From Alphaproteobacteria bacterium (GTDB lineage: Bacteria; Pseudomonadota; Alphaproteobacteria; RS24), in contig RFZE01000035.1 in assembly GCA_009920875.1 (NCBI GenBank), forward strand, positions 1 through 13,200: DNA of 13,200 bases, written 5' to 3'. Both the position numbers and the translations under genes were made by a program. The notes beneath the pieces are model-generated. The model was not told the DNA's origin, did not search any database, and saw nothing but the letters and a program-made list of their open reading frames with translations. Positions 7,070-13,200 of this stretch are shown in pieces (the stretch's first letter is position 1; every line of letters begins with the position of its first letter).

Positions 7070-8130
7070 AATCCGACCTCCGTCATGTCGACACGACGTT
7101 TTTCTGCCGCCGCTATTTGCGCGGCAACCCCCATGGCCACGGCGCGGTGACCGTCCAGCGCGGTTACCGGCACCGCCATATCGCCATGAATGCAAGCCAA
7201 AAAGGCTTTGTTCTGATGATAGGTTGCGCCCGAATGATAACCGGCGTTTAAGATTTCGTCCGGCACGTGAATATCCTCTTGCGCCACTTCCCATGTTTCG
7301 CGATTGCCATGGGTAACGATGTTTTGCGGCAGCAAGCATTCGACTTTTGCCTTATCGCCAATCGCCGCAAGTTCTTCGCTATGGCGCGAGCCTTCGGCAA
7401 ACATGCATAAATCGAGCATGGCACGCGCGCCATTGGCAAAATCAAACACGACATAGGCATTGTCCCAAATATCGGGGGTCTGGCCATGATATTTTTCGTC
7501 CAAATGATTGACGTTTTGTCCGCCTGAAGCGATTACGCCGGTCGGTTCGCTGCCGATGATGAAACGCATCAGATCGAAAAAATGGCAGCATTTTTCAACC
7601 AGTGTGCCGCCCGTATTGCGGTTGAAGCGGTTCCAGTCCGCGACCTTTGGTAGGAATGGAAAGCGATGTTCGCGAATGGAGAGCATTTGAATTTGCCCGA
7701 TATCCCCGCCATGCACGCGAGCAATCATATTGTCGAGCGCCGGTTTGAAGCGATATTCCATGCCGACTTGGAAAATAATCCCATTATGGCCGACGCGCTG
7801 CATGACTTTCTGCGTGTCGTCCAGATTGGTGCATAGCGGCTTTTCGCATAATATCGGCTTACCCGCTTCAAGGGCACTGTCGAGCACGTCAATATGATGA
7901 AAATTCGGTGTCGCGATAACCAGCGCATCAGGGCCGTTATCGCCGAGCAGGGTTTCAAAATCATCGGTCAGTGTCGGCGTGCCGTCCGTCATTTCTGCTG
8001 CTTTGGCCAGCATGGTCGCATCCGTATCAGCCAGCGCCGTCACTTGCGCCCCGTCGAGCAAGTTGAAATTTTGAATATGCTCCTGCCCCATCATACCGGT
8101 GCCGATAATGCCAATGGTGATGTCGCTCAT
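7066..8130 (-). CDS. Gfo/Idh/MocA family NAD(P)-dependent sugar oxidoreductase or glycosidase
   Basis: A 354-residue protein with the N-terminal Rossmann domain opening IGIIGTGMMGQEH (GxGxxG at 10-15), ATPNFHH (73-79) and LCEKPLCTN (94-102) with the family EKP lysine K97, followed by the alpha/beta C-terminal domain. The second catalytic motif is GGTLVEKCCHFFDLMRF, with H183 and D186 in the usual HxxD places. Most members oxidise or reduce a sugar or inositol hydroxyl. A few Gfo/Idh-fold families (GH109, GH179 and the NAD-dependent sulfoquinovosidases GH188) instead use transient oxidation at C3 to cleave glycosides. The neighbouring SsuD-like monooxygenase makes the GH188 option attractive, but I cannot confirm family membership by eye. 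The gene starts directly after the stop of the upstream gene (TAA then ATG) with GAGG five bases before it (8136-8139 on plus), and overlaps the next gene by four bases. Confidence 0.9.
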   Translation of the reverse strand: MSDITIGIIGTGMMGQEHIQNFNLLDGAQVTALADTDATMLAKAAEMTDGTPTLTDDFETLLGDNGPDALVIATPNFHHIDVLDSALEAGKPILCEKPLCTNLDDTQKVMQRVGHNGIIFQVGMEYRFKPALDNMIARVHGGDIGQIQMLSIREHRFPFLPKVADWNRFNRNTGGTLVEKCCHFFDLMRFIIGSEPTGVIASGGQNVNHLDEKYHGQTPDIWDNAYVVFDFANGARAMLDLCMFAEGSRHSEELAAIGDKAKVECLLPQNIVTHGNRETWEVAQEDIHVPDEILNAGYHSGATYHQNKAFLACIHGDMAVPVTALDGHRAVAMGVAAQIAAAEKRRVDMTEVGL

Positions 8131-8760
8131 TTAACCCTCAAAACCTGACAGCTTTTTTGCTGTCGCGCTTTTTTCAACTTCACCGGCAGTTTTCCATGTG
8201 CCAAGCATAATATCGCCAAGCCCGTTGGTGATGCCCCAATTATAGTTTTCATTGTGGAAGTGATGACGCATATGTGCGTCGCGCAGGCTGCGTCCCCAAC
8301 CGGTCAGCGGCTTATAGCTTTGGGTGTGATGAGCCAAATGCACCCATTCATAAATCAGATAATAGGCCAATGAGGCGATCAGCGGCATCAATACGTCCTC
8401 ATGCGGCTGCCCGACCAACCAGACCATCAGTGCATAGCTGAGATAAAGCTGAATAAACATAATGATGATGGCGCTGATGGGCGCGAATTGCAGGTCGCGT
8501 CGCTCGGGGTGTAAATGGTGGCCATGATGCAGGCGGATTTGATAATTGCGCCAAAAGCCCGGCGTGTCGGTCAGCGGGCGGTGCAATGTGTATTTATGCG
8601 TCACCCATTCGAAAAACGGCGCGCTGGCTATCACCAGCAGCACCCATGGCCAGCTGTGCCATAGCGCCAGATCGTGAATGGCATAGGCGCAGAAAAACAG
8701 CGCGGCGAATAAAAATTGCACTGAGCCGTGGGTCACATAATTACGGAAAATATCTCGCAT
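8131..8760 (-). CDS. membrane-bound di-iron hydroxylase/desaturase (sterol desaturase/fatty acid hydroxylase superfamily)
   Basis: A 209-residue integral membrane protein with the histidine clusters that bind a di-iron site: HKYTLH (55-60), HHGHHLH (78-84), HLAHH (141-145) and HMRHHFH (163-169). Hydrophobic segments at about 14-32, 37-51, 95-116 and 125-140 place the clusters on the cytoplasmic side. Family members hydroxylate or desaturate fatty acyl chains, sterols, carotenoids or related lipids with O2. The protein is shorter than eukaryotic sterol desaturases and near the size of CrtZ-like and bacterial fatty acid hydroxylases. AGGAG (8767-8771 on plus), six bases before the ATG, supports the start. 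It is packed between the GH4 gene (29 bp) and the Gfo/Idh gene (0 bp), so it belongs to the operon although its chemistry is unlike its neighbours. The substrate is unknown; the acyl part of a glycolipid is one guess. Confidence 0.88.
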   Translation of the reverse strand: MRDIFRNYVTHGSVQFLFAALFFCAYAIHDLALWHSWPWVLLVIASAPFFEWVTHKYTLHRPLTDTPGFWRNYQIRLHHGHHLHPERRDLQFAPISAIIIMFIQLYLSYALMVWLVGQPHEDVLMPLIASLAYYLIYEWVHLAHHTQSYKPLTGWGRSLRDAHMRHHFHNENYNWGITNGLGDIMLGTWKTAGEVEKSATAKKLSGFEG

Positions 8761-8789
8761 TAAACTCTCCTGCCGATGACTTAGCAGAT

Positions 8790-10118
8790 TTACCTTAATT
8801 CGGGAATGGCAGCGCCATGTGCGTCCAGCAACTCATCAACCAGCGCCCAAATTTGGTCGAGGGTCAATTCAGCCGCCGTGTGCGGGTCGAGCATGGCGGC
8901 GTGATAAACATGCTCGCGCTTGGCGCTTGTCAGCGCTTCGACGGTTAATTGCTGGACATTGATATTGGTCTGCATCAGTGCCGCAAGTTGCGGCGGCAGC
9001 GCGCCGACTTTCTGGGGCTGCAGCCCGTTACCATCGACCAGACAAGGCACTTCTACACAGGCATTTTCCGGTAAATTGTCAATCAGGCCACGATTGGTGA
9101 CATTGCCGTGAATTTTATCTTTTTTACCGAGCGCGCAAGCGGCGATAATGCGCGCGGCATATTCGACCGATTTTTCACATACCAAGCTGTCGCCTTGGGT
9201 CAAAGCCGCTTCTTGCGCTTGCCATTCGGCTATTTGCGCTTCGCAGCGGCGCGGATATTCATCGAGCGGAATTTCATATTTGTCTATCAATTCGGGGTGC
9301 TTGGCATTGATGAAATAGGGCGTGTATTCGGCGAAGTGCTCTGAGCTTTCGGTCACGAAATAACCAAGCCTTTGCAGCATGTCATAGCGCACATGATTGG
9401 CACAGTTTTCCCAGCCACGACCATAATCGCGTGTCTCTGCCAGTTTTCTGAGGCGCGGATAGAGATCTTCCATGCGCCCGTCAGCATGGCGCTTTTCAAA
9501 GCGCGTATAAAAAGCGACATGATTGATACCGGCGCAATCATGATCAATGGTTTGCGGGTCTTCGCCAAGGTCGCGCGCTAAATCGATCGCCGTGCCCTGC
9601 ACAGAATGGCACAGCCCGACATAATTCAACTGTGGCGCGAGTTTGGATAAAGCGAGGCAGTTAATGGCCATCGGATTGACATATTGTAAGAGCAGCGCAT
9701 CAGGGCAGCATTCGGCCATATCATCGGCAATTTGCTTTAGCACCGGCACCGTGCGCAAGCCGCGCATAATGCCGCCAATACCGAGCGTATCGCCAATGGT
9801 TTGGCGCAGCCCGTATTTTTTCGGAATTTCGAAGTCAATTATAGTTGCCGGCTCATAACCGCCGACTTGAATCATGGTGATAACGAAATCGGCATCTTGC
9901 AGCGCATCGCGCCGATCGAGCGTGGCGGAAACAGTCGGTTTTGTCTTTGTGGTCTTGGCTATGCGGTGCGTCACTTTCTCCGAGGTGGCGAGGCGCGCTT
10001 CATCGATATCGTGCAGCGCGATATGCGCTCTCTCAAGCCCCGGCTCGAGGACAATATCGGTGACGATATTTTTCATGAATACGGTGCTGCCTGCGCCGAT
10101 AATGGCAATTTTGACCAC
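8790..10118 (-). CDS. GH4 NAD+/Mn2+-dependent alpha-glycosidase (alpha-galactosidase/alpha-glucosidase type)
   Basis: A 442-residue cytoplasmic glycosidase of family GH4, which cleaves by transient C3 oxidation with bound NAD+ and a divalent metal. Seen: the dinucleotide site VKIAIIGAGSTVF (2-14), LHDID (35-39), the ITMIQVGGYE region (80-89), VNPM (147-150), GLCHSVQGT (168-176) and AGINHVAFYTRFE (196-208). C170 and H200 are the expected metal ligands. The CHSV form is, as I recall, the signature of alpha-galactosidase-type (MelA-like) members, as opposed to the phospho-glycosidase forms, so an unphosphorylated alpha-glycoside is likely. The start is GTG 10118 with AAAGGAG five bases upstream (10124-10130 on plus). 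It is the first gene of the minus-strand operon and is divergent from the GH3 gene. The natural sugar is unknown; an alpha-linked sulfo-sugar is speculative. Confidence 0.93.
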   Translation of the reverse strand: MVKIAIIGAGSTVFMKNIVTDIVLEPGLERAHIALHDIDEARLATSEKVTHRIAKTTKTKPTVSATLDRRDALQDADFVITMIQVGGYEPATIIDFEIPKKYGLRQTIGDTLGIGGIMRGLRTVPVLKQIADDMAECCPDALLLQYVNPMAINCLALSKLAPQLNYVGLCHSVQGTAIDLARDLGEDPQTIDHDCAGINHVAFYTRFEKRHADGRMEDLYPRLRKLAETRDYGRGWENCANHVRYDMLQRLGYFVTESSEHFAEYTPYFINAKHPELIDKYEIPLDEYPRRCEAQIAEWQAQEAALTQGDSLVCEKSVEYAARIIAACALGKKDKIHGNVTNRGLIDNLPENACVEVPCLVDGNGLQPQKVGALPPQLAALMQTNINVQQLTVEALTSAKREHVYHAAMLDPHTAAELTLDQIWALVDELLDAHGAAIPELR

Positions 10119-10206
10119 GCTTGCTCCTTTGACTTGTCGCTGCCTTAACCCTTGCCTAGACTGTCATAAATGCAGTGTTTTGTGCAATGCGGTAGGGGAG
10201 TGGGCA
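10119..10206. promoter_or_regulatory. divergent promoter/operator region between the GH4 operon and the GH3 gene
   Basis: These 88 bp separate two outward-facing glycosidase genes and must hold both promoters unless they lie inside coding sequence. Both ends carry strong ribosome sites: AAAGGAG for GH4 (10124-10130, minus) and AGGGGAG for GH3 (10194-10200, plus, six bases from ATG). Candidate -35-like boxes are TTGACT (10129-10134, plus) and TTGCCT (10152-10157, plus) and, on the minus strand, TTGCAC (from about 10187 down). None has a convincing -10 partner. Two TGCA tetramers flank eight bases (10171-10186) and form only a weak operator-like dyad. Confidence 0.5.
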
Positions 10207-12609
10207 ATGCAGCATCCATATGATTTTGAAAGCGAAGCAATTGCTTTGGTTGCGCGTATGTCGGTCGACGAAAAAGCTTCGCTCATGTCGGGTTCCAGCT
10301 TTTGGCATTTGCAGCCGCTTGAGCAATATGACTTGCCGCCAATTATGGTATCGGACGGGCCGCATGGCCTTAGAAAACAGGGTGACCAGACCGACCATAT
10401 GGGGCTCACCGCTTCTGTTCCGGCGACATGTTTTCCGACCGCTGTTACACTGGCATCAAGCTGGGACAAAGAGCTTATCGGCCAAGTCGGTGCCGCCATT
10501 GGGCGCGAATGTCAGGCTGAGGGGGTGTCGGTATTGCTGGCGCCGGGCGTCAATATTAAGCGCAGCCCGCTATGCGGCCGCAATTTTGAATATTATTCAG
10601 AAGACCCGTTTATGGCAGGTGAGATGGCGGCGGCATTTATCAGTGGCGTGCAATCAACCGGCACGGGCACCAGCCTCAAACACTTCGCGGTCAATAATCA
10701 GGAAGCACAACGTATGGTTGTGGATACGCTGGTTGATCGACGGACATTGTTTGAGATTTATCTACCCGCCTTTGAAGCGGCGGTGACGCAAGCACAGCCG
10801 TGGACGGTGATGTGCGCCTATAATCGTTTGAACGGCATTTACTGCTCCGAGCATGAAGAATTGCTGACCGGTATTTTGCGCGACCGTTGGGGCTTTAAAG
10901 GCTTGGTGGTGACCGATTGGGGTGCGGTTAATGAACGCCCGCGCGGCATCGCTGCCGGATTGGAATTGGAAATGCCGAGCAGTGGTGGCGTCAATGATCG
11001 GTTGGTTGCAGCGCAAGTGAAAGACGGCAGCTTTAATGAAGCGCATCTCGACCGCGCCGCCAGCCGCGTGACGCAGATGATATTGGCGTCGAAAAACAAT
11101 GCCGTGCCGCAAGCCGTCGATTTTGACGCGCATCACGCATTGGCCCGCAAGGCGGCGGCGGAAGGCGCAGTCTTGCTTAAAAATGACGGGCTTTTGCCGC
11201 TTGCCGACAATAAATCAGTGGCGCTTATCGGGGCTTTTGCCGAAGCACCACGCTTTCAGGGGGCGGGTTCATCGCAAGTTAATGCGGCCAAGCTCGATAA
11301 ACCGCTTGATGCTTTTGTTTCGCGATTGGGTGCGGCCAATGTCACTTACGCGCAAGGCTTTGATGCCGAATTGGCGGAAGCCGATGAGGGATTGATTGAC
11401 GAAGCGGTGGCGGCGGCTCAGAAAGCCGAAATTGCCGTTATCATGGCCGGCCTACCGCCTTTATTTGAGGCGGAAGGGTTTGACCGTACGCATTTGCGCC
11501 AGCCCGAACAAATTGAAAATCTGATTGCCGCCGTGGCCGCAGTGAATGAAAACACGGTGGTGGTGCTGTCCAATGGCGCGCCGATAGAAATGCCGTGGCT
11601 TGCAGATGCTCCCGCTGTGCTTGAAATTTATTTGGCGGGTCAGGCCGGCGCTCACGCATTGGTTGATTTGCTTTATGGCGACGTCAATCCGAGCGGCAGG
11701 CTGGCCGAAACCTTTCCGTTTGCGTTGGCTGATTGTCCGGCACAGGAAAACTTCGCCAGTCACAAGCGCCAATTGGTCTATCGCGAGGGCTTGAATATCG
11801 GCTATCGCCATTTCACCAGCCATGATGTGCCCGTGCTGTTTCCGTTCGGCCATGGCTTGAGCTACACGAAATTCAGCTATAGCGATGCCGTGCTGTTGGC
11901 CGATTGGTCGGCCGATAACGAAACTGTGGAAGTGGCGGTGACTGTCACCAATAGCGGCGATAGAACGGGCGCTGAAGTGGTGCAGCTTTATGTGCGCGAA
12001 GTCGAAGCCACCGCCTATCGCCCCGATCGCGAATTGAAAGCATTTGAAAAAATAACGCTCGCGGCGGGGCAATCGCAGCAAGTGCGGTTCACACTCAATA
12101 GGCGTGCTTTTGCTTATTTCGATGTCACGCAAGATGATTGGGATATTGAACCGGGCGTGTTTGAGATACTTTTTGGGTCTTCGTGCATTGATATTCACCA
12201 GACGCTGTCGGTCAATTTACCCGATGGGAGCGGTCGCAATTCTCAACCCTTGCGCGAAGCGCCTTATGTGATGATGGAAGACACGCAATTGGCGGCTTTG
12301 GGTTTGACGGTAACGCCGCCTGAAAGCATTAAGCCCTATCACGCCAATACGACGCTGGCCGATATTCGCGGCCATTGGCTCGGCAAGCGTGTGTGCGATG
12401 CGGCGCTGGAGATGGCGGCAAAGACCATGGGCAAAAGACAAGAAACACCGGTTGCGATGAAAATGCGCGAGGAAATGATTATGTCGCTGCGCCTCAAGAC
12501 CGTGCAAATCATGTCAGGCGGTGCGCTGACGCCGAAGCGTTTTGATTTGCTGCTTTTGGCGTTGAATAATCGCTGGCTGCGCTTTTTGGCGCGGCTGCTG
12601 CGCCGCTAG
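10207..12609 (+). CDS. GH3 beta-glucosidase with C-terminal Fn3-like domain
   Basis: An 800-residue beta-glucosidase-type GH3 enzyme with no signal peptide, so it is expected in the cytoplasm. Domains: the TIM barrel (about 10-270) with SDGPHGLRKQ (49-58), LLAPGVNIKRSPLCGRNFEYYSEDP in sequence (110-134), LKHFAVNNQE (157-166), MCAYNRLNG (202-210) and the nucleophile D237 in VVTDWGAV; the alpha/beta sandwich beginning near GAVLLKNDGLLPL, with EAEGFDR as the expected acid/base loop; NPSGRLAETFP and LFPFGHGLSYTKFSYS leading to an Fn3-like domain (about 575-690); then about 100 extra residues ending in a hydrophobic, arginine-rich tail. ATG 10207 with AGGGGAG six bases before is the start; the frame is open back to 9874, but that part is antisense to GH4. 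Divergent from the GH4 operon, so a joint role in glycoside use is likely. The exact beta-linked substrate is unknown. Confidence 0.95.
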   Translation: MQHPYDFESEAIALVARMSVDEKASLMSGSSFWHLQPLEQYDLPPIMVSDGPHGLRKQGDQTDHMGLTASVPATCFPTAVTLASSWDKELIGQVGAAIGRECQAEGVSVLLAPGVNIKRSPLCGRNFEYYSEDPFMAGEMAAAFISGVQSTGTGTSLKHFAVNNQEAQRMVVDTLVDRRTLFEIYLPAFEAAVTQAQPWTVMCAYNRLNGIYCSEHEELLTGILRDRWGFKGLVVTDWGAVNERPRGIAAGLELEMPSSGGVNDRLVAAQVKDGSFNEAHLDRAASRVTQMILASKNNAVPQAVDFDAHHALARKAAAEGAVLLKNDGLLPLADNKSVALIGAFAEAPRFQGAGSSQVNAAKLDKPLDAFVSRLGAANVTYAQGFDAELAEADEGLIDEAVAAAQKAEIAVIMAGLPPLFEAEGFDRTHLRQPEQIENLIAAVAAVNENTVVVLSNGAPIEMPWLADAPAVLEIYLAGQAGAHALVDLLYGDVNPSGRLAETFPFALADCPAQENFASHKRQLVYREGLNIGYRHFTSHDVPVLFPFGHGLSYTKFSYSDAVLLADWSADNETVEVAVTVTNSGDRTGAEVVQLYVREVEATAYRPDRELKAFEKITLAAGQSQQVRFTLNRRAFAYFDVTQDDWDIEPGVFEILFGSSCIDIHQTLSVNLPDGSGRNSQPLREAPYVMMEDTQLAALGLTVTPPESIKPYHANTTLADIRGHWLGKRVCDAALEMAAKTMGKRQETPVAMKMREEMIMSLRLKTVQIMSGGALTPKRFDLLLLALNNRWLRFLARLLRR
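12606..12609. other. shared CTAG palindrome: second convergent stop-codon overlap
   Basis: CTAG gives TAG on plus (12607-12609, end of GH3) and TAG on minus (12608-12606, end of the aldo/keto reductase). It is the same four-base tail-to-tail overlap as at 4166-4169, with no terminator space. Confidence 0.95.
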
Positions 12610-13200
12610 TCGCGTAAATCCAACCAATTGACCTGTTCCGTTGTGAGGCTGATTTGAGCCGCATCAAGGCTGTCTTGCAGTTGCATCGGGTTGCGCGGGC
12701 CGACCAAAGCACAGCATGGGAAGGGCTGGTTGACGACATAAGCAAAGGCAATTTGAATGGCGCTGACGCCCATCTCTTCTGCCAGCTGAAAAGCGCGGCG
12801 GCGGCGTTCGAGATTTTCCTCAGAGCCCCAAACGCGTTGCATTTCGTCATCAGTGGGGTCAGCCCCGTGCCGCGTTGCGGCCAGACCTTTGCCTTCCCAA
12901 TCGAGGAAAAAGCCGCGTGCTTGCGCCGACCAAGGCAAAAGCGGGAAATTATGAACGCTGTGCCAGTCGCGGAAATCATCGGTTGAACTGGCAAGGCAGC
13001 CGGGCCAAACCGGATCTTCCATGCGCGCCAGCGAGAAATTATTGCTCACCAGCGAAAACCCGGGACCTCCCTTGGATTGTGCATATTCATTGGCCGCATC
13101 AATGCGCGCGGCCGTCCAGTTGGAACCACCGAAGACACGAATACGTCCCTTATCCATTTCGCCATGCAGTGCATCGACCCATTCGCCGATCGGGATATCA
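12606..13200 (-). CDS. aldo/keto reductase, C-terminal part (gene runs off the window)
   Basis: The last 198 codons of a minus-strand AKR. The frame is open to the window edge (IPIGEWVDALHGEMDKG before the internal ATG at 13157), so the start is outside and the catalytic D/Y/K/H tetrad is not visible. Seen: IRVFGGSNWTAARIDAA, the usual strand and helix after the H motif; FSLVSNNFSL, in the place of the substrate/cofactor QxxYN-type strand; LLPWSAQARGFF, corresponding to the W(S/A)P..G loop; then GVSAIQIAFAYVVNQ and ALVGPRNPMQLQDSL, the NAD(P)H-binding end typical of AKRs. It is clearly a different branch from the 6155-7069 enzyme. It converges with GH3. The substrate is unknown; a sugar or sugar-acid carbonyl fits the location but is a guess. 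Confidence 0.88.
   Translation of the reverse strand, partial: DIPIGEWVDALHGEMDKGRIRVFGGSNWTAARIDAANEYAQSKGGPGFSLVSNNFSLARMEDPVWPGCLASSTDDFRDWHSVHNFPLLPWSAQARGFFLDWEGKGLAATRHGADPTDDEMQRVWGSEENLERRRRAFQLAEEMGVSAIQIAFAYVVNQPFPCCALVGPRNPMQLQDSLDAAQISLTTEQVNWLDLRD

Noticed and set aside
7070..7339. N-terminal extension of the aldo/keto reductase by 90 residues
   Set aside because: Low-complexity Gly/Arg/Ser-rich translation lying within the Gfo/Idh gene; ATG 7069 has GGAGGT at the right distance.
8761..8789. Possible terminator between the GH4 and hydroxylase genes
   Set aside because: Only 29 bp, no stable hairpin or T-run, and it contains the hydroxylase ribosome site.
10171..10186. TGCA-N8-TGCA as a LacI-type operator
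   Set aside because: Arms of only four bases, each itself palindromic, with no symmetry in the spacer; too weak to call as a site.
9874..10206. Upstream extension of the GH3 frame by 111 codons
   Set aside because: It is antisense to the start of the GH4 gene, does not look like a GH3 N-terminus, and ATG 10207 has a strong ribosome site.
11461..12198. 245-codon open frame on the minus strand inside GH3
   Set aside because: Composition (many His, Arg, Ile) is that of a shadow frame; the plus strand carries clear GH3 motifs throughout.

Overview
This window looks like a compact bacterial chromosome segment, probably from an alphaproteobacterium. That placement is an inference from the protein styles and the moderate GC content; no rRNA or other marker gene is present to settle it. 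Coding density is very high. Neighbouring genes overlap by 1 to 4 bases or sit a few bases apart, no stretch above 90 bases lacks a gene, and I see no tRNA, rRNA, CRISPR array, insertion sequence, phage gene or clear hairpin terminator.

Left block, plus strand (1-4169): the 3' part of a DadA-type FAD-dependent D-amino-acid dehydrogenase/oxidase, a small membrane protein of unknown function, an AlkB-family 2-oxoglutarate/Fe(II) dioxygenase whose start overlaps the preceding stop (TAATG), a glutathione S-transferase, and a FATP/FadD-type fatty acyl-CoA synthetase. This is a loose housekeeping-like series.

Central block, minus strand (10118 down to 4166): a tightly packed six-gene operon. In transcription order it encodes a GH4 NAD-dependent alpha-glycosidase, a membrane-bound histidine-rich (sterol desaturase/fatty acid hydroxylase) protein, a Gfo/Idh/MocA protein, an aldo/keto reductase, an SsuD-like flavin-dependent monooxygenase and a Mak-like ROK sugar kinase. 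The ROK gene carries a frameshift in this sequence. The monooxygenase keeps the sulfonate-pocket residues of SsuD. Monooxygenase + aldo/keto reductase + hexokinase, preceded by NAD-dependent glycosidase-type proteins, is the logic of oxidative sulfoquinovose breakdown: glycoside to sulfoquinovose, to 6-oxo-glucose plus sulfite, to glucose, to glucose 6-phosphate. I propose this as the candidate system in the window. The assignment is inferred from family logic and is not proven. No transporter, flavin reductase or regulator for it is visible here.

Right block: divergent from the GH4 gene across 88 bp is an 800-residue cytoplasmic GH3 beta-glucosidase on the plus strand. It ends tail-to-tail with the 3' part of another minus-strand aldo/keto reductase that runs off the window. 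Both convergent junctions in the window (4166-4169 and 12606-12609) are a CTAG palindrome that supplies the TAG stop codon of both facing genes.
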